Positions 21,833 through 33,512 of a stretch of DNA of 64,000 nucleotides are shown here, one piece after another. The translations under genes and the position numbers were made by a program. Within the stretch, counting starts at the first letter, position 1, and each line of letters starts with the position of its first letter. Source of the DNA: Gelatoporia subvermispora B (Eukaryota; Basidiomycota; Agaricomycetes; Polyporales; Gelatoporiaceae); NCBI GenBank assembly GCA_000320605.2, contig KB445796.1, positions 2,045,191 through 2,109,190 of the forward strand, given 5' to 3'. The notes below the pieces were generated by a model, which was given only the letters and a program-made list of their open reading frames with translations, had not been told where the DNA came from and searched no databases.

Positions 21833-24111
21833 ATGTCCGTGGAGAGAATACCCCTAGAACGCTACACTGAGTCGTTCTCCACCGCGATCGGTATGTGCGC
21901 ACGACTGGTCTTGTGCGCTGTTGCTCACTCGCTTCGCAGAACTGTCCAGCGTTGCGCTGGGGGGCCGTGCCATAGATGTATCCGATGAGTTCTTTGCCGA
22001 AGCATTCCACTTGCTACTCATCGAGGTGCGTGCATTCGATGTCAATAGCCTGCCGAGTACTATGCCTCATGTATGGCTCAGCCAGCACTGAGCTTGAAAG
22101 GCCAGTTTGGCCCAAAGGGCGCGCTATACAGTGGTTGGGAGACTAGGCGTCATAACCCGACATATGACTGGTACGTACTGTGCGCTTGCTGCTATCGATG
22201 TTCGTAAACACCACCCCGCAGGTGCATCATCAAGCTTGGCACGACGGGCTCCGTATTCGGCTTTGATGTGGATACGACCTACTTTAACGGTATGTTATAT
22301 GCCAATGCTGCTCGGGTCATACCTTACACGTCGTAGGTAATGAGGCTCCGGAGGTGTCCGTTCAGGCGCTCTACTCTGAGGATGATACTCCTCCGACCGA
22401 GGGCGACTCGAGGGTGAGTCCTCAAAGCCATTTTGTAGACATCACTGACCATACTTGCTGTAGTGGTCCGAGATTCTGCCAACAGTTGGTCTGGGCCCCA
22501 GCTCGCGCCACCTGTTCAAGGTCCCGCCAACTGCAGGCGTGAACTATGTCAAGCTGAACATGTACCCTGATGGTGGTATCGTGAGTCGTTTCATTTTGAT
22601 AGCGGTTAGCACCATGGCTGAGACAAATCACTTAGGCCCGCTTCCGCGTGTACGGTCTGGTTGCTCCCGTCTTCCCCGCGGACATGAGTGCCGAATTCGA
22701 CCTCGCGCATGTCTTCTCGGGCGGCCGTGTCGTTGCGACGTCCGACCAGCACTTTGGTGTCGGCTCAAACCTCATCCTTCCCGGCCGAGGTAAGCGTGAA
22801 GTGTTTCCATACCTGAATTCGATTTCGACGGCATTGATCTCATACAGGCAAAGACATGGGTGACGGCTGGGAGACGAAACGGAGTAGGCAACCAGGCCAC
22901 AGTGACTGGGCCCTCATCAAGCTGTGAGCCTATCTACTACGCGCCTCGGGCCTCATACTTGCTGACCACGCATGACAGTGGCGCGCCTGGAACTCTCTCC
23001 ACGCTCGAGATTGACACCGCACACTTTAAGGGCAACTTCCCCGAGTCGTGCGAGGTGCATGCGACCCAAAGCACGGCACTGATTCCGCAGGACCTCTCCG
23101 ATGACGCCTGGACCCCGATTCTTCCTCGCATAAAATTGGGCCCGCACAGGCAACATTTCTTCCAGCTTGAGAACGCCGCAGGGCGTGTTTTCACGCATGT
23201 GCGCGTGACTATATACCCGGATGGCGGGATCAAGCGCGTGCGGGTCATTGGCAAGCGCGCTCTCGCGCTAGAGGACGAGGCTGCGTCCACCTCGACATCG
23301 GGCGTACAAACCAGAGTAACTCCCGCCGCAGAGGTGGTTTCACCTACACCTACATCAGCCACATTCACTGCACAAGGCCCGCTCATCCCCGCGCTCCCGC
23401 TCACGCCCGAGGCATTCGCGCCCTTCGGGCAAGTTATCCAAGCCTACGCGGACCCGCACGCCGTGCCGGATCCGCGCCGGACGCGCATCACGGGCGCGAA
23501 CCAGGGCACCGCGGTGAAGTTCCACAAGCTCGCCCTGCTCGCGGCGTCGTACCCGCCCGAGGTCGGCGCGACGGCGGGTCTGTCCGTGTACCGCTGCGCG
23601 CCGATCGGCGTGCCCCCGCGCGGCGAGTGGCCGGTGAAGCTGCTGGAGAGGCATCCGTGCACGAACCAGGCGTTCGTTCCCATGGGCGGGCGCCGCGCGG
23701 GGGCGGGCGATGCGCTGGAGGAGCCTGGGCGGGCGTATTTGGTGGTGGTGGCGAAGAATGGGGAGGATGACCGCCCGGATTTGGGCACGATGCGCGCGTT
23801 TGTTGCGGAGGCATGCCAGGGGATCGTGTATGATACGGGGATTTGGCGTGAGTGGCGCATGTAAAGTTCGTGCCGTGGAATTTGTATTCACGAGGATGTG
23901 TCCAGATCATCCGATGGCGGTCTTGGATAAGGTGCGTTTGTGGCTGCTTCGTAGGGAATGTACTGGCCTCTGACTCGCGCGCTTTCTGTGACAGACGATT
24001 GACTTCACGTGTGTCGAAACCCAAATAGGCAACGGGGACAAGTTGGATTGTGAAATTGTTGAGTTGGATGGTTCTGCAGGTTACCACACGGTGAAGCTTC
24101 CGGACTTCTGA
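21833..24111 (+). CDS. Fused allantoicase / ureidoglycolate lyase
   Basis: join(21833..21890, 21940..22025, 22082..22170, 22222..22289, 22337..22413, 22464..22580, 22636..22789, 22848..22923, 22979..23847, 23906..23931, 23995..24111), 578 aa. Residues 1 to about 335 hold the two repeats of allantoicase, each with the GWETxRxxPxxDW pattern ([28 protein letters not shown]) and a VxxYPDGGI(A/K)R motif. A Ser/Thr linker (about 335-375) leads to a ureidoglycolate lyase domain ([50 protein letters not shown]). Allantoicase makes urea plus ureidoglycolate; the lyase releases a second urea plus glyoxylate. Yeast has separate DAL2 and DAL3 genes, whereas a fused form is reported from Cryptococcus. No intron lies at the junction, so the fusion is within one 869-bp exon. 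Confidence 0.92.
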
Positions 24112-24448
24112 AGTCATTACGCGCATCTTTGTTTCTATATTGTGGCTTGAATACAGTTGTGGTCATACGGAAAGGTAATTACGTCATTGCGAGCAGCATA
24201 CTGTAGAACGTGTCGCAGACATCGACTCAGCGTGTTGCGACCACCCAAAAGCCATTGGATCAATAACTCTATACGGCAAAACCCGAGAAGGACACTAGAT
24301 GTCAAGACAGACACACGGAATAGACTCATTACCGTCTAGAGAGCACACGCCGCGCCAGTAACCGCAGCCCCGAGTCCCATTTAAGTTGGGAGACGCCGCA
24401 GAATGCGAAGCTTCATCCAGCAGACTCCCCCACGACGCACAACCTACC
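24112..24448. other. Intergenic region
   Basis: 3' flank of the ureide gene and upstream part of the orphan ORF. Nothing recognisable. Confidence 0.5.
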
Positions 24449-25312
24449 ATGCCCGACTTCAGATACGGGGTGTTCCAATCCCACCCTCAGAGCAGCAGCC
24501 AATTTTACGACCTCAGCCCCGCTAAATTCGACACCCAGTTCGAGGGTGTAAAGAACCAATGTCGCGATCTCATGAACCCCGCCGAAAAGAAGGACCCCGT
24601 CACACTCGCGGAGAGCGACTATTGGAGGAGTCGCACAGTAGCGGTCGACTCGACGGAGCCAACGTGGACCAGATCCACAGCCGACAACCCGTGGAATATG
24701 ATAGCTGATCTCTCTACCACCCACATCGAGAGAGGGGTCCATGTTTATATCCCGAATCATGGCATAGCGAAAGTCACTAGCGTCGTGCGGAGGACGCGGT
24801 CGCATGCGACTTTTCGTGTGCAACTCGATGGGACGTGCTATGTGCACTACATCAGAGCGCCGTACGAATGGACCAGCAAGGAGTGGTTCGAGGCGTACCG
24901 ACGCATATTAGCTCATAGAGCAAAGTATTGTATGAACGGCCAGCCTACGGATGGTCGCGCTGCCATCCCAGCGGCTGCACGCTCCGAAGAACAAGCAGAA
25001 GAAGAGGAGGATCAATGCCGCGGTGATGGAGAGTGCATCGGCATCACAGGCACGTTCGCACTGCATAGCCAGATGCGACCATCCCGTAGGATCACCTTTA
25101 CATCATTGATGTCATTGTTCTTTGCTGAAATCAGGACTAGATTCCCTGCCATGGTAACAAACGGAAGAAAAATACATATGATACATATGATTGATGCGAG
25201 CGATGCCACACATCTAGACACTCCGAGTAGGCGTGCCAGAACGCGAGTTGCGGGTATGCCATCGCGGGCAGGGTGCAGACGCGGATATAGCAGAATTGGC
25301 ACTGCAGTATGA
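24449..25312 (+). CDS. Orphan hypothetical protein
   Basis: Single open frame of 287 aa starting MPDFRYGVFQSHPQ. The first about 200 residues look protein-like: mixed polar and aromatic composition, a compact block around GVHVYIPNHGIAKVTSVVRR and YEWTSKEWFEAYRRI, and then an acidic run. The last about 90 residues have irregular composition and may be untranslated, with an unrecognised intron shortening the gene. I do not recognise a family. No signal peptide or membrane helix is seen. Confidence 0.4.
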   Translation: MPDFRYGVFQSHPQSSSQFYDLSPAKFDTQFEGVKNQCRDLMNPAEKKDPVTLAESDYWRSRTVAVDSTEPTWTRSTADNPWNMIADLSTTHIERGVHVYIPNHGIAKVTSVVRRTRSHATFRVQLDGTCYVHYIRAPYEWTSKEWFEAYRRILAHRAKYCMNGQPTDGRAAIPAAARSEEQAEEEEDQCRGDGECIGITGTFALHSQMRPSRRITFTSLMSLFFAEIRTRFPAMVTNGRKIHMIHMIDASDATHLDTPSRRARTRVAGMPSRAGCRRGYSRIGTAV

Positions 25313-25978
25313 ATGAGGGGAGCTGGACTGACCGGAAATATCTCAAGCGCTCCCATATCTCTTGTGCGATGTTGGAGCCCTACACGAAAGAATTCGATGT
25401 ACATCATACTTTTCCCGGGGTAAAGTTGACAAGAGCGATGGTTTCATATTCGATAGACCTATAACAGATCAAGGATGAGTCGTCCTACGCACTGTCTGAG
25501 AAGCGTCGCAGCATGAAATTAGCTTCGCCGTCCATTTGACTCTTCCATCCGAACGTAGTTATGTCAGACAAGTCACAAAAGTGCTTCGTCAAAGTAGTCG
25601 TAAATCCCGCAAATATCGATGATGATATCGAGTAGGAACGACTCGAACGAGCAATTCTGATCACATGCAGGCCCTCCGAGCCGAACTCGATGCAGGCTTC
25701 AAAAAGGTGTTTTGTCGAGATATTTGAAATCACCGGTCAGTTCAAGTATATCGTGCAGGCAGGCACCCAGGGCATGGCGGTCTCAGAAGGCGCGACATTT
25801 GTCGCGGGTGGCGAAGCTGTCGCGAACCACGTGCCCGATCACTAACGGCTCAGATCTGCAAGATCTAAGATCGCATTTTCCGGGGCTTGCCTCCTCGGTG
25901 CATTCTCGACCACTCTTCGACCTTCCTCTACCAGCCTCTACCCTCGTTCTTTTTCTCACATCCTCACATCCCAACAAA
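25313..25978. other. Intergenic region
   Basis: AT-richer spacer. A minus-strand ORF of 82 codons (25485-25733) has no recognised features. The last about 100 bp, pyrimidine-rich (ctctaccctcgttcttttctc), are a typical fungal promoter/5' UTR tract for the next gene. Confidence 0.5.
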
Positions 25979-27464
25979 ATGTCTGGACTTACATCGATCC
26001 GCATCACTGGCGACAAAATCGAGATTGTCGACCAGCTCAAGCTGCCGCACACCACCGCGTTCATCGAGATCGATACCATCGAGCAGGCGCATGATGCTAT
26101 CAAGTCGATGAAGGTCCCTACACTCCCTGGACATCCAAACCACACTACGCATCGCTTATAATGGCTGCTTTCACAGATTAGAGGTGCTCCTGCCATCGCC
26201 TCGCTCGCAGCGCTGTCCTTTGCCTCCCATCTCTCGCGCGCGCTCAATGCAACCCCCGCGCCGGACTACCTCTCTTCTCCCGCAAACCTGCAGGCGCACG
26301 TCGTACCACTCCTGGACTTCCTCTACACTGCGCGCCCGACTGCGGTGAACCTCGGCGCGGCGACCCGGCGGCTTACCCATACATTGGACGCGTCGATCGC
26401 GGCAGGCAAGGATGCACGCGCGATTGCGGAGGACCTGATTGCGGAAGGAAAGGCCATTGACGCCGAGGATGTGGGCCGGAATAAGGAGATGGCGCGGTGG
26501 GGTGGGGAGTGGCTGGTAGACCAGTACAAGCAGAGAGGGCTGAGCGGCGATAACCTGAACGTTATGACGGTGTGCAACACGGGTTCGTTGGCGACATCGG
26601 TACGTGGTCGGCCCTTTTGGCTTGTAGGAACATATTGACAAAGGGCTGCAGGGATACGGCACGGCTCTTGGATTGATCACGTTCCTTCATGAGACCGGAC
26701 GTCTGGAGAGAGCCTTCTTCACGCAATCAACGCCATACCACCAGGGATCAAGGTTTGCCTGTTGTTATAAGTTACTTGGGCAGATATTGAATGTTTTGTA
26801 GGTTGACCGCCTTTGAATTGCAAACAATGAAGATTCCGTCGACGATGCTTTGCGACAGCATGGTCGGGTCCCTCTTCCAACACCACAATATCCACGCCAT
26901 AGGTAAGTTGCCTTCAGTTCCTTGCTCTGGGATGAAGTAGTGAACGCGTGGACACCAGCTGTCGGCGCAGATAGGATAGCGAGGAATGGTGACACGGCGA
27001 ACAAGGTCAGCATAATCCGTGACTTCCGGGTCCAATGTCTGATCGTGGTACATACCAGGTCGGAACCTACAATGCTGCAGTTCTCGCGGCTCGCCACAAG
27101 ATCCCGTTCATAGTCGTCGCGCCTATAAGCACTGTTGACCTAGAAATCAACGATGGCAGCCAGTGCGTCTCTTCCCTTGCGTACCCGTATGCATAGCTAA
27201 CACCCGCGCTATAGGATCCCGATCGAGCAGCGGCCACCACTCGAGGCGTGTCTCGTGCGAGGAGCACTATACCCGTTCACAACAAATGCCGAGGGCGTTA
27301 AGGAGCAGGCCACCGTAATGGTCACACCAGCGGGACTTGAGGGAATATACAACCCGAGCTTTGACGTGACACCTGCGGAGCTGATCACTGCCATTGTTAC
27401 GGAGAAGGGCGTGGCAGTCAAGGCTGAGGGTGCTGCGGGCTTTGACCTGTCCAGCATCGTCTAG
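25979..27464 (+). CDS. MRI1: Methylthioribose-1-phosphate isomerase
   Basis: join(25979..26113, 26177..26599, 26652..26752, 26802..26902, 26959..27005, 27059..27162, 27215..27464), 386 aa. It converts methylthioribose-1-phosphate to methylthioribulose-1-phosphate in the methionine salvage pathway. Family hallmarks are all present: [14 protein letters not shown] near residue 46, [19 protein letters not shown] with catalytic Cys178, [10 protein letters not shown], and [16 protein letters not shown] with the catalytic Asp258 (80 residues from the Cys, as in bacterial MtnA), then [13 protein letters not shown]. Length is usual for the family. The first donor (GTCCCT) is weak, but only it joins KSMK to IRGAP. 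Confidence 0.95.
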
Positions 27465-28565
27465 AATATCTTCTGCACAGTAGACATCAGGTTCAATATG
27501 GGAGGTCCCCCTATCAGGGTTATTGAAGGCCTCGTGTGCTGGAGAAATGTGGGATATGAGTTCTCGGCCGCCCGTCAGTTGCTCCCTGGAGGAGATTTGG
27601 AAGACGCATAGCGAAGATGTGCGCCCGGACTCCACAGAAGAACGAATCGAGAGAGATATGTAGGATAAGCATGTTCCGAGCGGACCTGAGGAACGAAGGT
27701 TCGGAAGGTTATCATACCGGTTGGTTTTTGTGTGACCGTGATTTTGTGACTCACCAGCGCTTGACTCTTGGTCATCACTTTCACGTCATGTACTCTGCTT
27801 CAGCTGCCCTTTCATGCACTCATTTTCAACGCCTACGCTCCGATTTTAGGTCCTGCTGGTCTTTCAATCTACATTTGTGAATTGCCAATCAATCCTCGAA
27901 CACAGCTTGCTTGTATGTGGTCATACAGTACCCGCATCGCCACGTGCCTGTCTGAGCTTGTGATTTCGACGTGACACTCGCGTGCGTCTCGCATGGCATT
28001 CACGTGCGCTATGTTGTCTCGACTCTCTCGTCTGACTGACTCTCGTCGCCTCCGCCACCGGTCTAGCAGTATACAGTACAGCATACATGCGCGGGCGAGA
28101 GAGAGGAGAGTCGGAGCATCCTACAGAGGAAGGCTGACAACCAGATTAGCCTACGTTGATGGGAGCACGCCTTCATGCTGGGTTCAAAGTTGGGTATACT
28201 AGTCGATTAACCACACCACAGGAATACCAAATGCTAGCGGAGCTGATATCGAGTAATATACCGAAGACGTCCGCGAGGAACGAGGCGTGTGTGCGCACAC
28301 GCTCGCTACCCAGGTTCCAAGTGTACTAGGTGGAGGAAGATCGCCTCGTGCCCTCCTCGTGGTCGAAATGAGAGGTTACACAAGCGCCCGTGGGTGCTCG
28401 CCTCAAGGAGGTCGCCTGCGCGCGCGACTCGCGCTTCTGAAGACACACCCGTTACACGAGCTCGCCGCATCCCGCGACCTGCACCGCCGTCGCATCCTTA
28501 TCCATCCCGCGCGTTCATCTGTACTCTTCTCTGTATTCACATTGATCCGACGTTGACGAACGGCT
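27465..28565. other. Intergenic region
   Basis: 1.1 kb between two plus-strand genes. No gene recognised; pyrimidine-rich stretches near the end probably belong to the PP5 promoter. Confidence 0.5.
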
Positions 28566-31068
28566 ATGAGCGACTCTTCGTCTATACCATCATCCCCATC
28601 TCCCTCTACCCCCGCAACCTCCACGCCGCCCACGCCCTCCCTCTCGAAGCTGAATCTACAGGACGTCACGGAGGAGGCCAAACAGGAGGCCGCGAAGGTT
28701 AAGGCCGAGGCGAACAAGGCGTTCACGAGTATGTAAGCTCCGCATCGTACCTCCGCTGCTCGTGTGATTTACGTCTCGTTCCATGCAGGCCATGTGTTCA
28801 ACAAGGCTGCGGATCTATATGGCAAAGCGATTGAGCTGAACCCAACCGATGCAACGTTATGGTGTAATCGCGCGTATACGCGCATCAAGCTCGAGGAGCA
28901 TGGCTACGGGCTTCACGATGCCGGTGAGTTCTCCTGTCCAAAGGTGCACTGCCTGTCTCATTGGTATTCTTCGTTTCTAGACATGGCGATTCAACTCGAT
29001 CCCAATTATGCGAAAGCCTACTACCGGTCGGTGACGTCCATCGTCTCCCATTCTGCAACCTAACGTTCGATATCTGGTGCAGGCGTGCAACTTGTTATCT
29101 GCAGACTCTCAAGTACAAGCAGGCAATAGCGGATTTCAAGAAGATCCTTGTATTAGAACCGCAAAACCAGCTTGTACGCACCCAGCTCGACAGTACGCAG
29201 AAAATCCTGCGCAAGTTCGAGTTTGAGAAGGTCATTTCTTATCCCTTTGCCACTACAGGGTATGACTGATGAATTTACAGGCGATCGAGGTGGAAGACGA
29301 GGCGAGCCCGGTCGATAGGTGTATCGAGATAATCGCACAAGGTCTGCCATGGTCTCGTGTTTAGGTCTAACAAGAACCCTCAGCCATTTTCTGTTGATAG
29401 GTGGCTGTGAAGTCGACAGGGACTACACTGGTCCCAAATTGCCCGTGGTCGAAGGCGGCAAGTTCGGCATCAACATTCAATTCATACGAGACATGATCCA
29501 GTGGTACAAGGACGGGAAAGCACTGCCGAAGAGGTACGACCATTGTTCCAGTTTGTTGTCGTATGCCTATCTTCTAACTATGCTCCTTAGATATGCTTGG
29601 GAGATCCTAATTGGCGCACAGTCGCACTTTGCTCGAGAAGAGAGCTTGGTAACGGTCAATTTAGAGGAGGGCATGACCTGTGACGTGATCGGCGATGTCC
29701 ATGGTGAGTTGCATAACAAGACATTCGCTCCCTATCTCACGGGGAATATTTGTCTAGGTCAATTCTACGATTTGCTACACCTGTATTCGCTAACTGGCGA
29801 ACCAACCGACAAGCATTGTTTGCTTATGAATGGTGATCTCGTTGACCGAGGATCTTGGTCTGTCGAGGTCATCTTGACCGCTCTTGCGTTCAAGTGTAAG
29901 ACCATTCTTCCTATCATACGGTGTCATTTCTTCACACCTCTACGTGTAGGGCTGTATCCTAAGACTATGTACATCAACCGCGGCAACCACGAGACGAAGG
30001 AGATGAATCGAACATATGGCTTTGAGGGTGAGGCGAAGCATAAACACGGGGAGCAGACATATAAGGTTCGCAATATAACATACACGATCGTAGGGGATAT
30101 TACTAACATTCTGTTCAGTTGTTCGCTCATATATTCACAACAAGTGAGACTTCGCCCACTTCATATGCGCCCAGTTTCTGACTTAACATCTCAGTGCCTT
30201 TGGCAACACTGGTGTGCGCAACGAAGCCGCCTCCAGGGCCGGCAGGCAAGGCGATTTTGTCACCCGAAGGCACCAAGCGGTATTTTGTCGTGCACGGCGG
30301 TCTGTTCAGTAAGGACGGTGTCACATTGGACGAGATTCGCAAGATCCGCCGAATTGGCAAACAGCCAGGGCAGGAAGGTCTCATGTGTAAGTACTATGCC
30401 TCGACGACTCGAATCTTGTGCTAATAACCCGGGTTCTTTTGCAGGCGAGGTACGTTGTGCCGTCTTTGATGAGTGCCGCGGCGCCTGATCGTGCGTCAAG
30501 TTGCTATGGACTGACCCGCAAGAAACGCCTGGACGTGGACCCAGCAAGCGTGTAAGTGACGGGGCTCGCTCGACGTCAAATACTGTCTAAACCATTTATC
30601 CTAGGGCGTTGGTATCGCATTCGGACCTGATGTCACCCGAAGGTGGTGCGAGGCCAATGGCGTAACAGGTGTGATCCGTAGCCACGAAGTCCGCCAAGGT
30701 CGGGATTATGCGCCTTCTCCTGCTCAGTATGAATTCTGACTTTTTTGAGCAGATGGTTACGCTGTCGAACATGACGGACTGTGCACTACCGTGAGTACCT
30801 GGCCTACACTATTGGTTCACGAACAAAGATGTTGACAGTTTATCAGGTATTCTCCGCGCCCAACTATGTTGACCAAGCCGGTAACAAGGGTGCCTTCGTA
30901 AGTCGCAACCCAATTGGCTCTGCTGGCTTTTGTGAAATCATGATATCGTTACAGATTCGCATCGACGCGGAGGGTACACAGAAGTATACGCAATTTGACG
31001 CTAGACCGCACCCGCCAATGCGACCCATGGCGTACGCTTCCGGAGGGATGGCCAGCCTTCTCATGTAA
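28566..31068 (+). CDS. PPT1: Serine/threonine protein phosphatase 5 (TPR-PP5)
   Basis: join(28566..28728, 28789..28923, 28981..29026, 29083..29230, 29281..29341, 29401..29533, 29591..29703, 29758..29895, 29950..30065, 30119..30143, 30195..30386, 30445..30449, 30501..30551, 30605..30698, 30753..30790, 30847..30897, 30955..31068), 540 aa, seventeen exons. TPR repeats (residues about 48-155; [17 protein letters not shown]) bind the Hsp90 C-terminus. The PPP catalytic domain has all metal-site motifs: GDVHG (263-267), GDLVDRG (292-298) and RGNHE (323-327), then VVHGGLF and [17 protein letters not shown]5 dephosphorylates Hsp90 co-chaperones and clients. The twelfth exon is 5 nt and completes the MCELLWTDP block. 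The donor after exon 3 (GTCGGT) is weak. Length is normal. Confidence 0.94.
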
Positions 31069-32081
31069 AAACACTGGCGATGTCTACTGTCGTGCAGTGA
31101 CTATTCACGACGAAATCTATGGGGGCTATCGTCCAGGCAGGAAAATGCTGTGCTGTCGTAGACGCCCGTTACTCCTTTCGAGATCTCACGGCGTCTTTCC
31201 TGCTTCATCTACAGACGCATACGTAATCTGACGCCTCTTCGTGTTTGTGACCTCTCCTTGTACTTGGCGAGGATCCAAATTGATTGAAAGATGTGGCAAA
31301 ATACCGGAAAGCCCCTACTCAAGAGCATTAACAAATGGAATACGACATGGAAGATCTTGCACAACCAGTGTGGAAGACATGTTGCGGAGAGTCTGACTCA
31401 TGATGTGCATCAAAGGAATACCATATTGATGCATGATATCGCTGCCTCAGACGATCGCTTTATCTTCGCCAGTGTCCTTTCATATATCTCGACGCGAAGT
31501 CGACGCACTTATGGAGTAGGTCTTCGGTCATCCTTCCGCCATCCTCTGAGTGCAAATTGTCCGGAAGCTCCCTAATAAGCTCCGCTCTCTTTCACTGAGT
31601 GCAACTTTCCGCCGTACTACCGACGCGTCCAAATCTGGCCAACTATATCAAGTTCATCACGCGATACGAGCTGATCACTTCGTACCTTGATCAACTTTAT
31701 TTTCTGACAGCCGCGCTATGTCGTCAAACCAAACCAGAGCCATGGAATACTCATCTGATCTGAACCCTAGATTGCAGACTGAAGCGAATTCCCGCGTGCT
31801 ACGTGACAAAATCAAACAGCGATTGGCATGTACGTCACCGACGTACGCACTGGGTATAAGGCGAGTGTCAGGTTGAGGTACTTCCCCTGGCAGATGGCGG
31901 CGATGATAGACTGAACCTTTTCCTCAGAAGTACTAGATTGCCGACCCGACTGAAGTTTCTTCGCGCCGTCAAGCTCCCTATTATACCATGGATTATCTCA
32001 ACGTCCCTCTTTCTCCCACCTTCAGACCTTCGTTCCCCCTCCAACCTCAGTGTGAGCTGGCGCATTCCGGTACCTGGAAGA
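31069..32081. other. Intergenic region with start of a duplicated unit
   Basis: From about 31510 the sequence resembles that starting near 33690 (for example tcttcggtcatccttccgcc against tcttcggacattcttccacc), so this spacer is part of the tandem duplication. A TATAAG at 31855 may be a promoter element. No separate gene seen. Confidence 0.55.
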
Positions 32082-33512
32082 ATGCTTCTGATGGGCTCAG
32101 TGGTTTGGTGCATTGCACTACTCGTTTCCTGCTTGCCCACCCGTATATTAGCCACTCCATTCAACATTACCGTTGATGATACCAATGGAGATCCGTTAAC
32201 TCTTACTAACGTGTCGTACACCCCTCCGGCTTCTTGGTATACGAACCAAGATTGCGCGTCGGGCGATCCTGGTGCACCCGGCGAATGCCCACCTGGACTT
32301 CAGGCGAACCAAGCATACGACTTGACTTACCATGGGTCGGCGTTTTTTGCTGGGCGTTCGACAGGTCTTAACGCCACTTTCACCTTTCAAGGTGTGCGTT
32401 ATATCGATGAAGTACAGCCCCAATCTTACTGCATTGCAGGAACTGCTGTCTATGTGTATTGCATACTGAACGCGGGTGTTTTCACTTCTAATATGACCTT
32501 CCACCTCGACGGACAACAGGTTGGGGCTTACACGTACAATTCTGTTGTCACAGACGACACGGGTATCCCGCCTTATCAGTACTCCGTGCCCGTCTTTCAG
32601 TTCGGCTCGCTCTCTAACGATAATCACACCTTCACGTTGACGAATGGAGACGTGACTACTGAGCCTGGGCCATATTCTATAGTTCTCCTTGATTACTTCC
32701 AATATACGTCAGTTACTCTCGTAATATGGTCCCGAATGAATCATGACTTGTTTCACGCTAGGACGGAGTTGACTGAGGAGCAAACCCACTCAAGCCCGAA
32801 TCCAACGCCTACAAACACACCGTCTCTAGTCACTCACGGCATCACTAGAAAATCCAGAGACGTCATTATCGCTGTCGCTGTAGTGGCAGCAATTTTGCTC
32901 ATTACAATGTTCATCCTTGTCTTCTCCTTCATGCGTCGTCTCCATGCCGACGGCGGAGAGGTGCCTGCGAAAAACTTCGACAGCTCTTCATTCGGCGAGA
33001 ATCGTTTGATGTCAGAAGGCGTCGCTTCGAACGTCTCCGGCGAGGGGTTCGTACACCCCTTCATTTCTCCCAGTCGACAAATGTTCTCTCCGGAGCACGC
33101 AACAAGTGTCGATGGAGCCCTGCAGACGTCTACAAATTTAGATAGCCAACCAATCAGTGAGAGCTCGCAATTTGTAGATCGGCGTGTCATGTCTGACGCA
33201 CACTGGACTCCCGCATTCCCATCAAGCCTCCCCTCATCGGATAAACGAGCTGGCACGGTTCCTGTCCCACCTCCAGGAGTCCCCGTTCTTGACAGCCCGC
33301 CCCCAACCCCCAGCAATCTCTGTCTGGTAAAAACAACCTTGGCGGGAGAGGGGTGGAGTAGTCACTACGATGGGTCTGCACTTGGGATGTCCGAAGGAAG
33401 GCAGACCACCACGGAGATGTCTGGTCCATACAATACGTCAGTACACGCAGAATCAATGAAGAGTCCGCCGCCAAAATATTGGTCAAGAGCTGGATCTTTT
33501 TTTACGCGGTGA
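31510..33512. repeat. Tandem duplication, unit 1
   Basis: Upstream sequence plus the first receptor-like gene. It is paired with 33690-35727; similarity is visible through the promoter, coding exons and both introns, which have matching positions. Confidence 0.7.
32082..33512 (+). CDS. Single-pass surface protein, receptor-like (copy 1)
   Basis: join(32082..32391, 32440..32707, 32762..33512), 442 aa. A signal peptide (MLLMGSVVWCIALLVSCLP) is followed by an ectodomain with Cys residues and several N-glycosylation sequons (NITVDD, NVSYTP, NATFTF, NMTF, NHTF), ending DYFQYT. A Thr/Pro stalk precedes one transmembrane helix (VIIAVAVVAAILLITMFILV) with a basic stop-transfer sequence (MRRL). The Ser/Pro-rich cytosolic tail of about 180 residues ends in SPPPKYWSRAGSFFTR. 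This type is common in Agaricomycetes and has no assigned function. The first intron is 48 bp, has no stop and is in phase; I call it an intron because removal gives FTFQGTAVYVYCIL, as in copy 2. Confidence 0.75.
   Translation: MLLMGSVVWCIALLVSCLPTRILATPFNITVDDTNGDPLTLTNVSYTPPASWYTNQDCASGDPGAPGECPPGLQANQAYDLTYHGSAFFAGRSTGLNATFTFQGVRYIDEVQPQSYCIAGTAVYVYCILNAGVFTSNMTFHLDGQQVGAYTYNSVVTDDTGIPPYQYSVPVFQFGSLSNDNHTFTLTNGDVTTEPGPYSIVLLDYFQYTSVTLVIWSRMNHDLFHARTELTEEQTHSSPNPTPTNTPSLVTHGITRKSRDVIIAVAVVAAILLITMFILVFSFMRRLHADGGEVPAKNFDSSSFGENRLMSEGVASNVSGEGFVHPFISPSRQMFSPEHATSVDGALQTSTNLDSQPISESSQFVDRRVMSDAHWTPAFPSSLPSSDKRAGTVPVPPPGVPVLDSPPPTPSNLCLVKTTLAGEGWSSHYDGSALGMSEGRQTTTEMSGPYNTSVHAESMKSPPPKYWSRAGSFFTR

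Noticed and set aside
32392..32439. Reading the 48-bp segment in receptor-like copy 1 as coding, since it has no stop and keeps frame
   Set aside because: It begins GTGTGC and ends TTGCAG, the paralog has a 48-bp GTATGT...TTGCAG segment at the same place, and removing both gives the conserved FQGT(A/G)VYVYCIL block.
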